Assembly: GCA_937141935.1 (NCBI GenBank)
Contig: CAKZQS010000004.1
Span: 222,371 to 286,370 of the forward strand
From: an uncultured Ectothiorhodospiraceae bacterium
GTDB taxonomy: Bacteria > Pseudomonadota > Gammaproteobacteria > Nevskiales > Oceanococcaceae
Direction: 5' to 3'
DNA: 64,000 nucleotides
Positions 40,215 to 48,796 of this stretch are shown in pieces. Numbering within the stretch: position 1 is the first letter of the stretch; the number at the start of each line of letters is the position of its first letter. Below the pieces are notes generated by a model that worked only from the letters and a program-made list of their open reading frames with translations, did no database searches and was not told the DNA's origin. Position numbers and translations under genes: made by a program.

Positions 40215-41789
40215 ATGTATCGCCGCAAGATCGTGCTCGGCGCCATCGCCGCCGTCGGCCTGGTGGTGGTCGCCGCGCTGCTGGCGCTGTGGGCGGTGCG
40301 CGCCACCGAGGCCAACATGCGCCAGGCCGAGCAGGCGCACTCGCTGCTGGCCGAGCACCTGCAGCTCTCGGTGCACGCCTACCGCCTGTTCAAGCAGCTC
40401 ACCGACGAGGTGCTGCTTGGCGCCCAGGCCAACCAGTCGGTGGCCCGCAACAAGCGCGCGGCCATCGCCCGCTCGCTGGCCCGCATCCGCCTGCTGGAGC
40501 TGCAGCAGCGCGAGGACCTGGGGCCGGCCGCGGTCCCCGGCGCGGTGGAGGACACCGACGGCCTGGAGGCGCTGATCGACACCATCGTGCGTGACTTCGA
40601 GGCGCTGCTGGCGCTGCCGCCCGGCACGCCGCGGCCGGAGCAGGTGGCCGTGATCCTGGAGGATCGCATCGACGTCAGCTTCCGCGAGGCGGTGAACGCG
40701 GCGCTGGAGCGCCAGCGCGGCGTGGTCACGCGCATGCAGGCGCAGGTGCGCCGTGTGCATGGGCAGCTGCTCGCGGTCTCACTGGGCCTGGCCGCGCTGG
40801 CCGTCCTGGGCGCGCTGGCCGCCGGCGCCTCGCTGGTGCGCGGCCTGTCGCGGCCGCTGGCGGCGTTGCAGCAGGGCGCCAGCGCGATCGGTCGCGGCGA
40901 CTTTGCCCACCGCGTGCCGCAGGGCTATGACGCCGAGTTCGATGCGATGGCCACGGCCTTCAACGCGATGGCCGCGCAGCTGGCGCAGCACGATGCCGAG
41001 CGCGAGGACGCCCGCCGCGCGCTCGAGGCCGCCGTCGGCGAGCGTACCGTCGAGCTGACCCGGGCCAACGCCGAGCTGCAGCGGGCCGATGCCGCGCGGC
41101 GGCATTTCTTTGCCGATGTCTCGCACGAGTTGCGCACGCCGCTGACCATCATCCGCGGCGAGGCGCAGGTGGCGCTGCGCGCGGCCCAGCGGCCGCCGGA
41201 GGAGCTGCGCGAGGCGCTGCGCTCGGTGCTCGACCAGGCGGTGGGCCTGAGCCGGCTGGTCGACGACATGCTGTTCATCGCCCGCGCCGATGCGCAGGCC
41301 GTGCGCCTGCAGCGGCGCAGCATCGACCTGGCCGCGCTCAACGAGGAGCTGCTGCGCGACCTGCGCGGCCAGGCCCAGGCGCGCGATGTGCGGCTGGAGG
41401 CGGCGCCGGTGCCAGCGCCGGGGCAGCTGGTCGCCGACCCGGACCGGCTGCGCCAGCTGCTGCTGACGCTGCTGGATAACGCCCTGCGCTACAGCCCGCC
41501 GCAGGGCCGCGTGCGGCTGCGCTGGGAGCATGCGGCGCAGGGGTGGATGGCAACCGTCGAGGACGAGGGGCCGGGCATCGACCCCAGCGATCTGCCGCAT
41601 GTCTTCGACCGCTTCTTCCGCGGCGCGGGCGCCGGCGAGCCCGGTCGCAGCGATGGCGGCGCCGGCCTGGGTCTGGGCCTGGCGGTCGCGCGCGCCATCG
41701 CCCAGGCGCATGGCGGTGACATCGAGGCCGACAGCGCGCCGGGGCAGGGCACGCGCATGCGCCTGCGCCTGCGGCTGCCGGCGGATTAG
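40215..41789 (+). CDS. Membrane sensor histidine kinase
   Basis: A 524-residue kinase. It has TM1 at about residues 5-28 (GAIAAVGLVVVAALLALWAV), a roughly 150-residue helical periplasmic sensor region, TM2 near 180-205, HAMP (SRPLAALQQGASAIGRGDF), a coiled coil, HisKA with FFADVSHELRTPLTIIRG (His about 304), and HATPase with N box LLDNALRYSPP and G boxes GPGID and GLGLGLA. All catalytic motifs are intact. The sensor region lacks Cys or PAS and looks like a four-helix type. It starts 7 nt after the Cys-rich gene and ends 2 nt before the response regulator gene. Confidence 0.93.
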   Translation: MYRRKIVLGAIAAVGLVVVAALLALWAVRATEANMRQAEQAHSLLAEHLQLSVHAYRLFKQLTDEVLLGAQANQSVARNKRAAIARSLARIRLLELQQREDLGPAAVPGAVEDTDGLEALIDTIVRDFEALLALPPGTPRPEQVAVILEDRIDVSFREAVNAALERQRGVVTRMQAQVRRVHGQLLAVSLGLAALAVLGALAAGASLVRGLSRPLAALQQGASAIGRGDFAHRVPQGYDAEFDAMATAFNAMAAQLAQHDAEREDARRALEAAVGERTVELTRANAELQRADAARRHFFADVSHELRTPLTIIRGEAQVALRAAQRPPEELREALRSVLDQAVGLSRLVDDMLFIARADAQAVRLQRRSIDLAALNEELLRDLRGQAQARDVRLEAAPVPAPGQLVADPDRLRQLLLTLLDNALRYSPPQGRVRLRWEHAAQGWMATVEDEGPGIDPSDLPHVFDRFFRGAGAGEPGRSDGGAGLGLGLAVARAIAQAHGGDIEADSAPGQGTRMRLRLRLPAD

Positions 41790-41791
41790 CG

Positions 41792-42463
41792 ATGCAGATC
41801 TTGATCGTCGAGGACGAGGAGCGGGTGGCCCGCTTCATCGCGCGCGGCCTGGAGGCCGAGGGCCATCGCTGTCAGGTGGCGCCCGATGGGGCGCAGGGCC
41901 TGCGCGAGGCACGGCATGGCGACTATGACCTGATCGTGCTCGACCGCATGCTGCCGGCCATCGACGGCGTGGCCCTGTGCCGGCAGTTGCGTGCCGACGG
42001 CCTGCGCACGCCGGTGCTGATGCTGACCGCGCTGGACGCCGTCGAAGACCGTGTCTCCGGCCTGCGCGCCGGCGCCGACGACTACCTGGCCAAACCCTTC
42101 GACTTCGATGAGCTGCTGGCCCGCATCGAGGCGCTGTCGCGCCGCGGCGGGCTGGACAGCAGCGAAACCCTGGAGGTCGGGCCGCTGTGCGTGGACGTGC
42201 CCGGCCGCCGCGTGACGCTGGCCGGCAGCGAGGTCGAGCTGACCGCGCTGGAATTCGACCTGCTGCGCCTGCTGGCCAGCAGCGCCGGCCGCTATTGGTC
42301 GCGTGAGCGCATCCTGAACCGGGTCTGGGGCAGCGCCGCCGACCCCGAGACCAACGTCGTCGATGTCTATGTCAGCCGCCTGCGGCGCAAGCTGGGCGAG
42401 GGCGCCGGCCTGATTCAGACCCGCCGCGGCGTTGGTTATTGCCTGCAAGCCCCGGCCGATTAG
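41792..42463 (+). CDS. OmpR/PhoB-family response regulator
   Basis: A 223-residue DNA-binding regulator. The receiver starts MQILIVEDEERVARF, with the phospho-acceptor in LIVLDRMLPAIDG (Asp about 51) and the conserved Lys in DYLAKPFDF. The winged-helix DNA-binding domain (about 125-220) has LTALEFDLLRLL and the recognition helix VVDVYVSRLRRKL. It is the cognate partner of the upstream kinase by position. A direct-repeat site of the spacing used by OmpR-type regulators lies 47 nt after its stop. Confidence 0.95.
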   Translation: MQILIVEDEERVARFIARGLEAEGHRCQVAPDGAQGLREARHGDYDLIVLDRMLPAIDGVALCRQLRADGLRTPVLMLTALDAVEDRVSGLRAGADDYLAKPFDFDELLARIEALSRRGGLDSSETLEVGPLCVDVPGRRVTLAGSEVELTALEFDLLRLLASSAGRYWSRERILNRVWGSAADPETNVVDVYVSRLRRKLGEGAGLIQTRRGVGYCLQAPAD

Positions 42464-42509
42464 GGATCCGCCCGCGGCGCGAAGCCGCTCGCGGCCGGCG
42501 CCGGCACGC

Positions 42510-42526
42510 TGTTCATCTTCTGTTCA
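42510..42526 (+). promoter_or_regulatory. Tandem TGTTCA operator-like site before the carbonic anhydrase gene
   Basis: Two exact TGTTCA hexamers are separated by 5 nt (TCTTC), i.e. an 11-bp repeat period, one helical turn. This is the geometry of PhoP/OmpR-type binding sites. It lies between the response regulator stop and the carbonic anhydrase start. Binding by the neighbouring regulator is inference. Confidence 0.5.
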
Positions 42527-42625
42527 TTTTGCCGCCAGTTCCCGGTCAGGCTGGCGCGCGCACCATCTGCACTCCGACGGGCACACCCCCCATGCCAGCC
42601 CGCACCACGACCAGGGAGTTGCTTG

Positions 42626-43480
42626 ATGACGACCGACCGTAACCCGCAGTCTCAAACGCTGGCGCGCTCCGCGCCGCACACCCGCGCCGCGCTGCTGCTG
42701 GGCGCGCTGACCGCGACCGCCGCCATGCTGCTGCCGCCGCCCGCAGCGGCCGGCATGTGCGAGGGCTTTGGCCCGCAGACGCCGCGCGACATCAGCCAGA
42801 CGGCGGGCAGCAACCCCATCAACTACGGCCCGGCGCCGGACATCGCCGAGATGAACCTGTGCAACATCCACTTGCACGAGAACGCCGAGCACCGCGGCCC
42901 GGGCTTCAACATCTACGCCGGCCGTGGTGATGCCGACGGCATCGGCGGCGGCTATGAGTGCGGCATCGCCCAGTCGCTGACCGCGGCCGAGCTGAGCCCG
43001 CCCAAGGTGAACCACTGCAGCGGCCTGCAGACCGGCGACACCGTCGAGGTGCACTGGGTCTTCAGCAGCTGCGACATCGAGCCCGGTGCCGGCCTGGGTG
43101 CCTGCTCCAGCGCCGCCTGCGCCAACCCCACGCTGCGGGTCGAGGCCCAGGTCTTCACGCTGGTCAACGACCCCAATGCGCTGAGCTTCGACGACCTGCG
43201 CTACGCCGGCCCCGATGCCAGCGGCCGCCACCAGCCCAAGGCGCTGCCCACCAACACCGGCGAGCCGGTGGAATTCTTCGGCAGCACCACCGGGCCCAAG
43301 TACGACGCCAGCACCCAGTGCTCGCCGCTGCAGGTGCACTGGAGCGTGCGTCCGCAGTGCGCCAAGCTCGATATCAACAGCCTGAGCGCCTGGTGCGAAA
43401 GCAACGTCTTTGAAGAATCCGCCCCGCACGGTGTGCGGGCCCTGGTCACGCACCCGGCGCTGCTGTCGCCGATTCAATAG
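42626..43480 (+). CDS. Delta-class carbonic anhydrase, exported
   Basis: A 284-residue protein. GGGAG lies 8 nt before the ATG at 42626. A signal peptide (AALLLGALTATAAMLLPPPAAA) ends near residue 40, so the enzyme should be periplasmic. The block DIAEMNLCNIHLHENAEHRG (about residues 72-91) matches the zinc-site signature of delta-class carbonic anhydrases first known from marine diatoms; the His residues in it are the expected zinc ligands. Conserved Cys pairs (GMCEGFG, CNIH, ECGIA, HCSG) could form disulphides. It hydrates CO2 to bicarbonate. It is the only gene between the response regulator and a strong terminator. Confidence 0.85.
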   Translation: MTTDRNPQSQTLARSAPHTRAALLLGALTATAAMLLPPPAAAGMCEGFGPQTPRDISQTAGSNPINYGPAPDIAEMNLCNIHLHENAEHRGPGFNIYAGRGDADGIGGGYECGIAQSLTAAELSPPKVNHCSGLQTGDTVEVHWVFSSCDIEPGAGLGACSSAACANPTLRVEAQVFTLVNDPNALSFDDLRYAGPDASGRHQPKALPTNTGEPVEFFGSTTGPKYDASTQCSPLQVHWSVRPQCAKLDINSLSAWCESNVFEESAPHGVRALVTHPALLSPIQ

Positions 43481-43535
43481 GGCCGCCAACTCCCTCCCTG
43501 AGCTCCCAAGCCTCGAAGCAACCCGGCCCTCTCCC

Positions 43536-43580
43536 TCGCCGGCCGTGTGGTGCCCCCACCACCGGCCGGCGATTTTTTTT
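43536..43580 (+). terminator. Strong Rho-independent terminator after the carbonic anhydrase gene
   Basis: A 16-bp stem, TCGCCGGCCG + GTGGTG paired with CACCAC + CGGCCGGCGA (one bulged T, loop of four C), is followed by eight T. It cleanly separates this gene from the amidase. Confidence 0.95.
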
Positions 43581-43655
43581 CCGTGCGCCGCGGCGGTGGA
43601 CCGCCCCGCGGCTTTGCGCCAGACTGCGCGGCATCCAAGACTTGGGGGAGACCGC

Positions 43656-45161
43656 GTGGGCAACAAGCCTTTCGCCGAATACGCGCAATACGATGGGGTG
43701 GGCCTGGCCGAACTGGTGGCCCGCAAGGAGGTCACGCCGGCCGAGCTGCTCGCCGCCGCGCAGCAGCGCGCCGACGAGTGGAATCCCAAGCTCAATGCCA
43801 TCGTGCTGCGGCTGGACGTGCTGGCCGAACAGGCGCTTAAGGCCGGCCTGCCGCAAGGGCCCTTTCACGGCGTGCCCTTCCTGCTCAAGGACCTGAGCAA
43901 TGCGCTGGGCGGCGTGGTGCGCTCCTCCGGCTCGCGCTTCCTGCAGGACTTCAAACCCGATTTCGACAGCGAACTGGTGCGCCGCTACAAGCAGGCCGGC
44001 CTGCTGACCTTCGGCAAGACCAACACGCCCGAGTTCGGCACCATGCCGATTACCGACCCCGAGCTCTTCGGCAGCGCGCGCAACCCCTGGAACACCGCGC
44101 GCACGCCCGGCGGTTCCAGCGGCGGCGCCGGCGCCGCGGTGGCCGCGGGCATCGTGCCGATGGCCAATGGTGGCGATGGTGGCGGCTCGATCCGCATTCC
44201 GTCCTCCTGCTGCGGCCTGGTGGGCCTGAAACCCACCCGTGGGCTGGTGCCCTGTGGCCCCGAGGTGGGCGAAGCCTGGTTCGGCATGGCTATCGAGCAT
44301 GTGCTGACGCGCAGCGTGCGCGACAGCGCCGCCATGCTCGATGCCACGGCCCGCGGCGAGCTGGGCTCGCCCTATGCGCCGCCGCCGCTGCCCGAGGGCG
44401 GCTATGCCACCGACCTCGACGCCGGCCCGGGCAAGCTGCGCGTGGCCTGGACCACCCAGCCCTGGTTGGGCACCGGCCTGGACCCCGAATGCGTGCGCGG
44501 CGTGGAGCAGACGGCCACGCTGCTGGAAAAGCTCGGCCACGAGGTCGTCGAGGCCGACCCCGGCATCGACCGCGAGGCCTTCATTTACGCGATGGGGACC
44601 GTCATCGCCGGCGAGACCTCGGCGATGATCACGGCGGCCTCGCAGCTGATCGGGCGCAAGCCGCGGCGGCAGGACTTCGAGCCGCACAACTGGGCGCTGT
44701 ACAAGCTGGGCCGGGCCTTCACCGCCGCCGAGCTGCAGGCGGCCGTGGCCTACCTGCGCCAGGTTGGCCGGCAGATGGCGACCTTCATGCAGGACTACGA
44801 CGTGCTGCTGAACAGTGCGCTGGGCATGCCGCCGGTCGAATGCGGCGCGCTGAAGGCCACCGGCGTGGACCGGGTGATGCTGGAGCTGATCAACCGGCTG
44901 CCGCTGGGCCGCGTGGCCACGCGCCGCGACCTGCTGGTGCAGAACTACGAGCCCATCTTCAACTGGATTCCCACCACGCCCATCGCGAATGCGACCGGCG
45001 AGCCCTCGATCAGCCTGCCGCTGCACTGGTCGGCCGACGGCCTGCCTGTGGGCATGATGTTCACCGCCCGCTTCGGCGAGGACCGCACGCTGCTGCGCCT
45101 GGCCCGCCAGCTCGAGCAGGAGACCGGCTGGCTGGACAAGCACCCCAGCGGATTCGCCTGA
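43656..45161 (+). CDS. Amidase signature family enzyme
   Basis: A 501-residue amidase with a GTG start at 43656, supported by GGGGGAG 5 nt upstream and by the absence of homologous sequence before it. The catalytic Ser-cisSer-Lys triad fits K78 in [11 protein letters not shown]153 in PGGSSGGAG and S178 in [13 protein letters not shown]. The family hydrolyses amides; substrates range from aliphatic amides to 6-aminohexanoate-type oligomers, and cannot be chosen here. No transmembrane or signal segment is seen. It stands alone after the terminator and converges with the FedB-like gene. Confidence 0.92.
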   Translation: MGNKPFAEYAQYDGVGLAELVARKEVTPAELLAAAQQRADEWNPKLNAIVLRLDVLAEQALKAGLPQGPFHGVPFLLKDLSNALGGVVRSSGSRFLQDFKPDFDSELVRRYKQAGLLTFGKTNTPEFGTMPITDPELFGSARNPWNTARTPGGSSGGAGAAVAAGIVPMANGGDGGGSIRIPSSCCGLVGLKPTRGLVPCGPEVGEAWFGMAIEHVLTRSVRDSAAMLDATARGELGSPYAPPPLPEGGYATDLDAGPGKLRVAWTTQPWLGTGLDPECVRGVEQTATLLEKLGHEVVEADPGIDREAFIYAMGTVIAGETSAMITAASQLIGRKPRRQDFEPHNWALYKLGRAFTAAELQAAVAYLRQVGRQMATFMQDYDVLLNSALGMPPVECGALKATGVDRVMLELINRLPLGRVATRRDLLVQNYEPIFNWIPTTPIANATGEPSISLPLHWSADGLPVGMMFTARFGEDRTLLRLARQLEQETGWLDKHPSGFA

Positions 45162-45259
45162 TCGGCGCCCGCTCTGGGCGCTGGCTCTGAGCCGGGGCAG
45201 GGGTCGACGTTGATGCTGGGGCGGCGGGCGCAGGTCCGCCCAGGGATTCCGCCGCAGTG

Positions 45260-46729
45260 TCAGCCCGCCAGCGGCTGCGCCAGGATCCACAACCCGAAGG
45301 CGGTGTAGGCCATCATCAGCGCCAGCATCGGCAGCTGGCTCAGTGCGGCCCGGCGGCGGCCGGGGAAGAGCCGAAAGGCCTCCAGGTGGGCGATATACAC
45401 GCCGACGATATGCCCGCCGACGATCAGCGCCAGCTGCGTATGCCAGATGCTGTCGGCCGCCACCGTCCAGCCGCCGCGCAGCAGCTCGCGGCTGCCAAAC
45501 AGGTCCCAGCGCCAGCCGAAGGGGTCGGATAGCAGGCCCAGGATCTTGGGCCCCTGCGCCAGCAGCAGCGGGTAGTAATGCGCCATGTGGTAGACCAGCG
45601 CGATGGGCAGCAGCGAGGGCGCGAAGCGCAGCGCCAGGGCCGCGGTGCCCTGGCTGCCCCCGCCCAGGCGGCCGGCCAGGGCCACGGCCAGCAGGTAGAT
45701 CGCGAGGTACAGCGCCGGGGCCAGCAGCAGCGCCGCGCTGCTGAACAGCAGGTACAGCGGCTGCATGCGGTGGTAGGCGGCCACCGGGTCCTTGCCGACC
45801 CAGGGTTCGAGCCACTGGTATAGATCGACCCAGAACCACTGCGCCCAGGGCGCCGTGGCGCGCAGCCCATCAAGCGCCGTGGCGGCCAGCAGCAGCAGCA
45901 CGAACAGCAGCAGGGCGGGCTCGGCGACGCGCAGCTGCAGCAGGCCGGCGCCCGGCGCGCGCAGCCACACCTGGCCAGGGCGGGCAAAGCCCAGCGGCGC
46001 CAGCGCGCCGAGCAGGCGCATCCACACCGCAAGCAGGTCGCCCCGCGCGAACCAGGCCGGCGCGCCGAAGGCGACGACGCCCAGCAGCGTCCAGCCGCTG
46101 TAGGCGAGCAGCAGCAGACCCAGGCCGCGCGGGCCCCACTGCGTATGCAGCTCGACCCAGGCCAGCGCCAGCAGGGCCAGCAGCGCGGGCGCATGCCCCA
46201 GCCGCGCCGGGTAGGCCCAGCGCCCCGCACAGCTCGCCGGCCAGAGCCGACCCAGCAGCGCCGCCAGGCCGCGCCAGGGGTTCAGCGTGGGCTCCAGGTT
46301 GCCCAGCAAGGCGCACAGATAGGGCAGGCCCAGCAGCAGCAGCACCCAGAACCAGGTCATCGCGAAGTTCGCATAGGGGTTGCGGCTGCCGACGAGCGCG
46401 CTGGCAATGGCCAGCAGCAGCGCGGCCAGCGACAGCCCCTGCGCCAGCGCCCGCAGCCGCAGGCGCCGCGCCCAGCGCAGCGGCGCCGCTTGGGTCAGCT
46501 CGCGCTCCGGCCCGGCGGCGGCCGCGCCGCCCACCGCGAACCAGGCGATCAGCGCGAAGGAGGCCAGCAGCGCCGCCGCGGCGCCGTAGAGGTACATCCA
46601 CACCGGCACCGGCAGCGTGTACAGGCGGCCAAAGCCGTGTGCGGCCACGGCCGGCGCCAGCAGCGCCAGCGCGGCGGCCAGCAGCCAGCGGCCGCAGCCG
46701 CGCCCCTTGGGGGCCAAAGACGGCCGCAT
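45260..46729 (-). CDS. Multi-pass membrane protein, FedB/fenitrothion-hydrolase-annotated family
   Basis: A 489-residue polytopic inner-membrane protein with roughly 11-12 hydrophobic helices. The ATG at 46729 leaves a cleavable-looking or first helix ending AVAAHGFGRLYTLPVPVWMYLYGAAAA; this AHGFG..LPVP.W.YLYGA segment is the hallmark of proteins annotated as fenitrothion hydrolase FedB. Conserved His residues in the C-terminal half (VYHMAHYYPLL, DSIWHTQLALIVGGHIVGVYIAHLEA) suggest a metal or haem site in the membrane. The hydrolase label is questionable for a protein of this kind. It follows the small exported protein gene by 19 nt. Confidence 0.6.
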   Translation of the reverse strand: MRPSLAPKGRGCGRWLLAAALALLAPAVAAHGFGRLYTLPVPVWMYLYGAAAALLASFALIAWFAVGGAAAAGPERELTQAAPLRWARRLRLRALAQGLSLAALLLAIASALVGSRNPYANFAMTWFWVLLLLGLPYLCALLGNLEPTLNPWRGLAALLGRLWPASCAGRWAYPARLGHAPALLALLALAWVELHTQWGPRGLGLLLLAYSGWTLLGVVAFGAPAWFARGDLLAVWMRLLGALAPLGFARPGQVWLRAPGAGLLQLRVAEPALLLFVLLLLAATALDGLRATAPWAQWFWVDLYQWLEPWVGKDPVAAYHRMQPLYLLFSSAALLLAPALYLAIYLLAVALAGRLGGGSQGTAALALRFAPSLLPIALVYHMAHYYPLLLAQGPKILGLLSDPFGWRWDLFGSRELLRGGWTVAADSIWHTQLALIVGGHIVGVYIAHLEAFRLFPGRRRAALSQLPMLALMMAYTAFGLWILAQPLAG

Positions 46730-46748
46730 CAGCCTGCGGGCCGCGCGC

Positions 46749-47183
46749 TCAACCGCATGGCAGCTCTTGCACGACGTAGGGCGTGCTGAGGTCGGTGGCA
46801 TAGCCGCGCAGGGTCAGCGTGCCGGCGCGGTCGTCGCCGTCCACCTGCACCTGCCAGACGCGGGTCGGCGGGTCGGTGGTGAACTCAATGCCCATGCCGG
46901 GCAGTTTGGGCTCGCCGGGCGCCGGCTCGGCCGCGCTGTTTTGCAGTGCCACCAGTTCGCGCGCGGCCTGGCGGGGCGTGTTGTGGCCGTAGCCGGTGCT
47001 GGTGTAGCCGCATTCGGCGGTGGCCGCGGCCATGTGCACGGCGGCGCGCAGCTGCACCAGCAGCCCCGGGTTGACCGGGCCGGCGGCGATGCCCTCGCCG
47101 GTCGGCGCGTGGCGTTCGGTCTGGTCGAGCAGCAGCAGCATCGAGCCGATGGCCAGCACCAGCAAAAAAATCAGAGTTCGCAT
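46749..47183 (-). CDS. Small exported or membrane-anchored protein of unknown function
   Basis: A 144-residue protein. The ATG at 47183 starts MRTLIFLLVLAIGSMLLLLD, a hydrophobic anchor or signal, followed by a soluble region with two Cys (AECGYTS and the terminal ELPCG) that could pair. I do not recognise a family. Nineteen nt separate its stop from the FedB-like gene on the same strand, so they are probably an operon and may work together in the membrane. Confidence 0.6.
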   Translation of the reverse strand: MRTLIFLLVLAIGSMLLLLDQTERHAPTGEGIAAGPVNPGLLVQLRAAVHMAAATAECGYTSTGYGHNTPRQAARELVALQNSAAEPAPGEPKLPGMGIEFTTDPPTRVWQVQVDGDDRAGTLTLRGYATDLSTPYVVQELPCG

Positions 47184-47371
47184 GGGCCGTCCCCGGGCGG
47201 CGAGCGCAGCGCGCATGATCCCGCAGGATGGGCGATACGGCAAAGGCCGGCGCCCGGGCATGGGCCCCGCCGCGGCCGCGGTTTGGCGCCAGATCGGGCT
47301 TGCGGCGTTGCGATCGTGTTGGTGTCGGCGCTGCTGCCGTTGCTCGTACTGCGGGCGCGGATGCGGGCGCG

Positions 47372-48796
47372 TCAGCGCCCCATCAGCAGCACGCCCAGGC
47401 CGAGCAGAACCTGGTCCAGCGGCAGGGGCTCGCCGTCGTTGACCCGCATCTGGCCGTCGGCCACGGTGATCTCGCCGCGCAGCCGGCCGGGGCCGTCGGC
47501 CTCGATCCAGCCCGCCGCGGCCAGGGCATTGACCTGCGGCACCCAGCGGCCGGGCACCATGTCCAGCGGCGCATGCACGGCGAGCCGGCCGCCGCTGTTG
47601 CCGATCCAGCCCAGCACCGCCACCGGGTTGCCCAGCGATTGCGCGGGCGGCGTGTCCAGCGCCAGGGCCAGCGTCGCCTCCTGCGCGTCTTCCCGCAGGC
47701 GCAGCTCGGCGCGCAACGCCAGCGGCTGGTCAAAGGCCTTCAGGTAGGCGCGCAGCGCCATGTGCTGCTGCGCCTGCGCCAGCCGGTGGTCGGCGGGTAT
47801 GGCCTGCAGCACCTCGCGGTATTCGCGGCTGGCGGCCGGCGGCGGCAGCGGGCCGGCGCTCAGGTCCAGTTCCACATCGGTCGGCGCAAGCAGGGCATCC
47901 AGCTCCAGCTCCTGGATGCGCAGCGCCACCTCGCTGTGCACGTATTCCGCGCCCGGCCCCGCGCTGTCGTCGGTCGCGCCGTCGTCGGTCGCGCCTGGGG
48001 CCGGGCCAGTGCCGACAGCGGTGCCCGCGGTGGGCGTCGTTGGCCGGTTGCGGACCTCGAGCCGCGCCTGGGCGAACCACAGCGTTTCGCCGCCGGCCTC
48101 AAGATCCAGCGCGCCCAATGTCAGCGCGCCCGTACCGAAACCGGCCGTGTCCCAGCGCGCGTCGAGCGCGGCGCTGTCCAGCGTGAGCTGCAGGCCCTGG
48201 TCCCAGACGCGCAGCGCGCCGGCCTCGCCCCGCGCCTGGGTCTGCGCCTCCCAGGGCCGGCGCTGCAGCTCCAGCCAGGCCGGCGCGGCGTCCAGGATCA
48301 ACTGCTCTTCGCGTGCCTCCAGCGCGGCCTGCTCCCAGCGCAGGCGGTCGCCGCTGGCGTCGTGCACGCTCCACAGCTGCCAGGGCTCGGCGCCGGCGGC
48401 CCAGCCACGCAGGCGCGTGCGTTCCGGCCCCGCGGCCAGCGTGGTGTGGCTGCTGACGCGCAGGCGCGAGCCGCTGATCCGGGTTTGCGTGCGCACCAGC
48501 GTCCGGCCGTTGTCGCGGCGCCGCAGTTCGCCATCGATCCACCAGTCGCCGCCCTCGGCCCGCAGCTCGCCCAGGGCCAGGCGCAGCCCGGCGGGCTCCA
48601 GCAGGGTGTTCAGGCCGGTGGCGACCTCGGCCGCGCCGGCCCGAACCTCGGCCTCCGGCAGGGGCGCCACCAGCGCCAGGGCGCGATCCACGCCGCGGCC
48701 CACGGGTTCGCCCAGCGCACCCCGCGGCCCGGCCGCCAGGGCCAGGCCGACGGCCAAGCCCAGCAGGCCGAGCGGCAGCACCAGCGCGCGGCGCAT
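47372..48796 (-). CDS. DUF945 (YdgA)-like protein
   Basis: A 474-residue protein with an N-terminal hydrophobic anchor (ALVLPLGLLGLAVGLALAA), followed by long beta-rich repetitive sequence and a C-terminal segment AGWIEADGPGRLRGEITVADGQMRVNDGEPL, which resembles the end of YdgA/DUF945 proteins. A central low-complexity linker (about 275-310) is Gly/Thr/Asp rich. It is likely periplasmic. Function unknown. The start shares one base with the stop of the DUF445 gene (TGATG). Confidence 0.55.
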   Translation of the reverse strand: MRRALVLPLGLLGLAVGLALAAGPRGALGEPVGRGVDRALALVAPLPEAEVRAGAAEVATGLNTLLEPAGLRLALGELRAEGGDWWIDGELRRRDNGRTLVRTQTRISGSRLRVSSHTTLAAGPERTRLRGWAAGAEPWQLWSVHDASGDRLRWEQAALEAREEQLILDAAPAWLELQRRPWEAQTQARGEAGALRVWDQGLQLTLDSAALDARWDTAGFGTGALTLGALDLEAGGETLWFAQARLEVRNRPTTPTAGTAVGTGPAPGATDDGATDDSAGPGAEYVHSEVALRIQELELDALLAPTDVELDLSAGPLPPPAASREYREVLQAIPADHRLAQAQQHMALRAYLKAFDQPLALRAELRLREDAQEATLALALDTPPAQSLGNPVAVLGWIGNSGGRLAVHAPLDMVPGRWVPQVNALAAAGWIEADGPGRLRGEITVADGQMRVNDGEPLPLDQVLLGLGVLLMGR

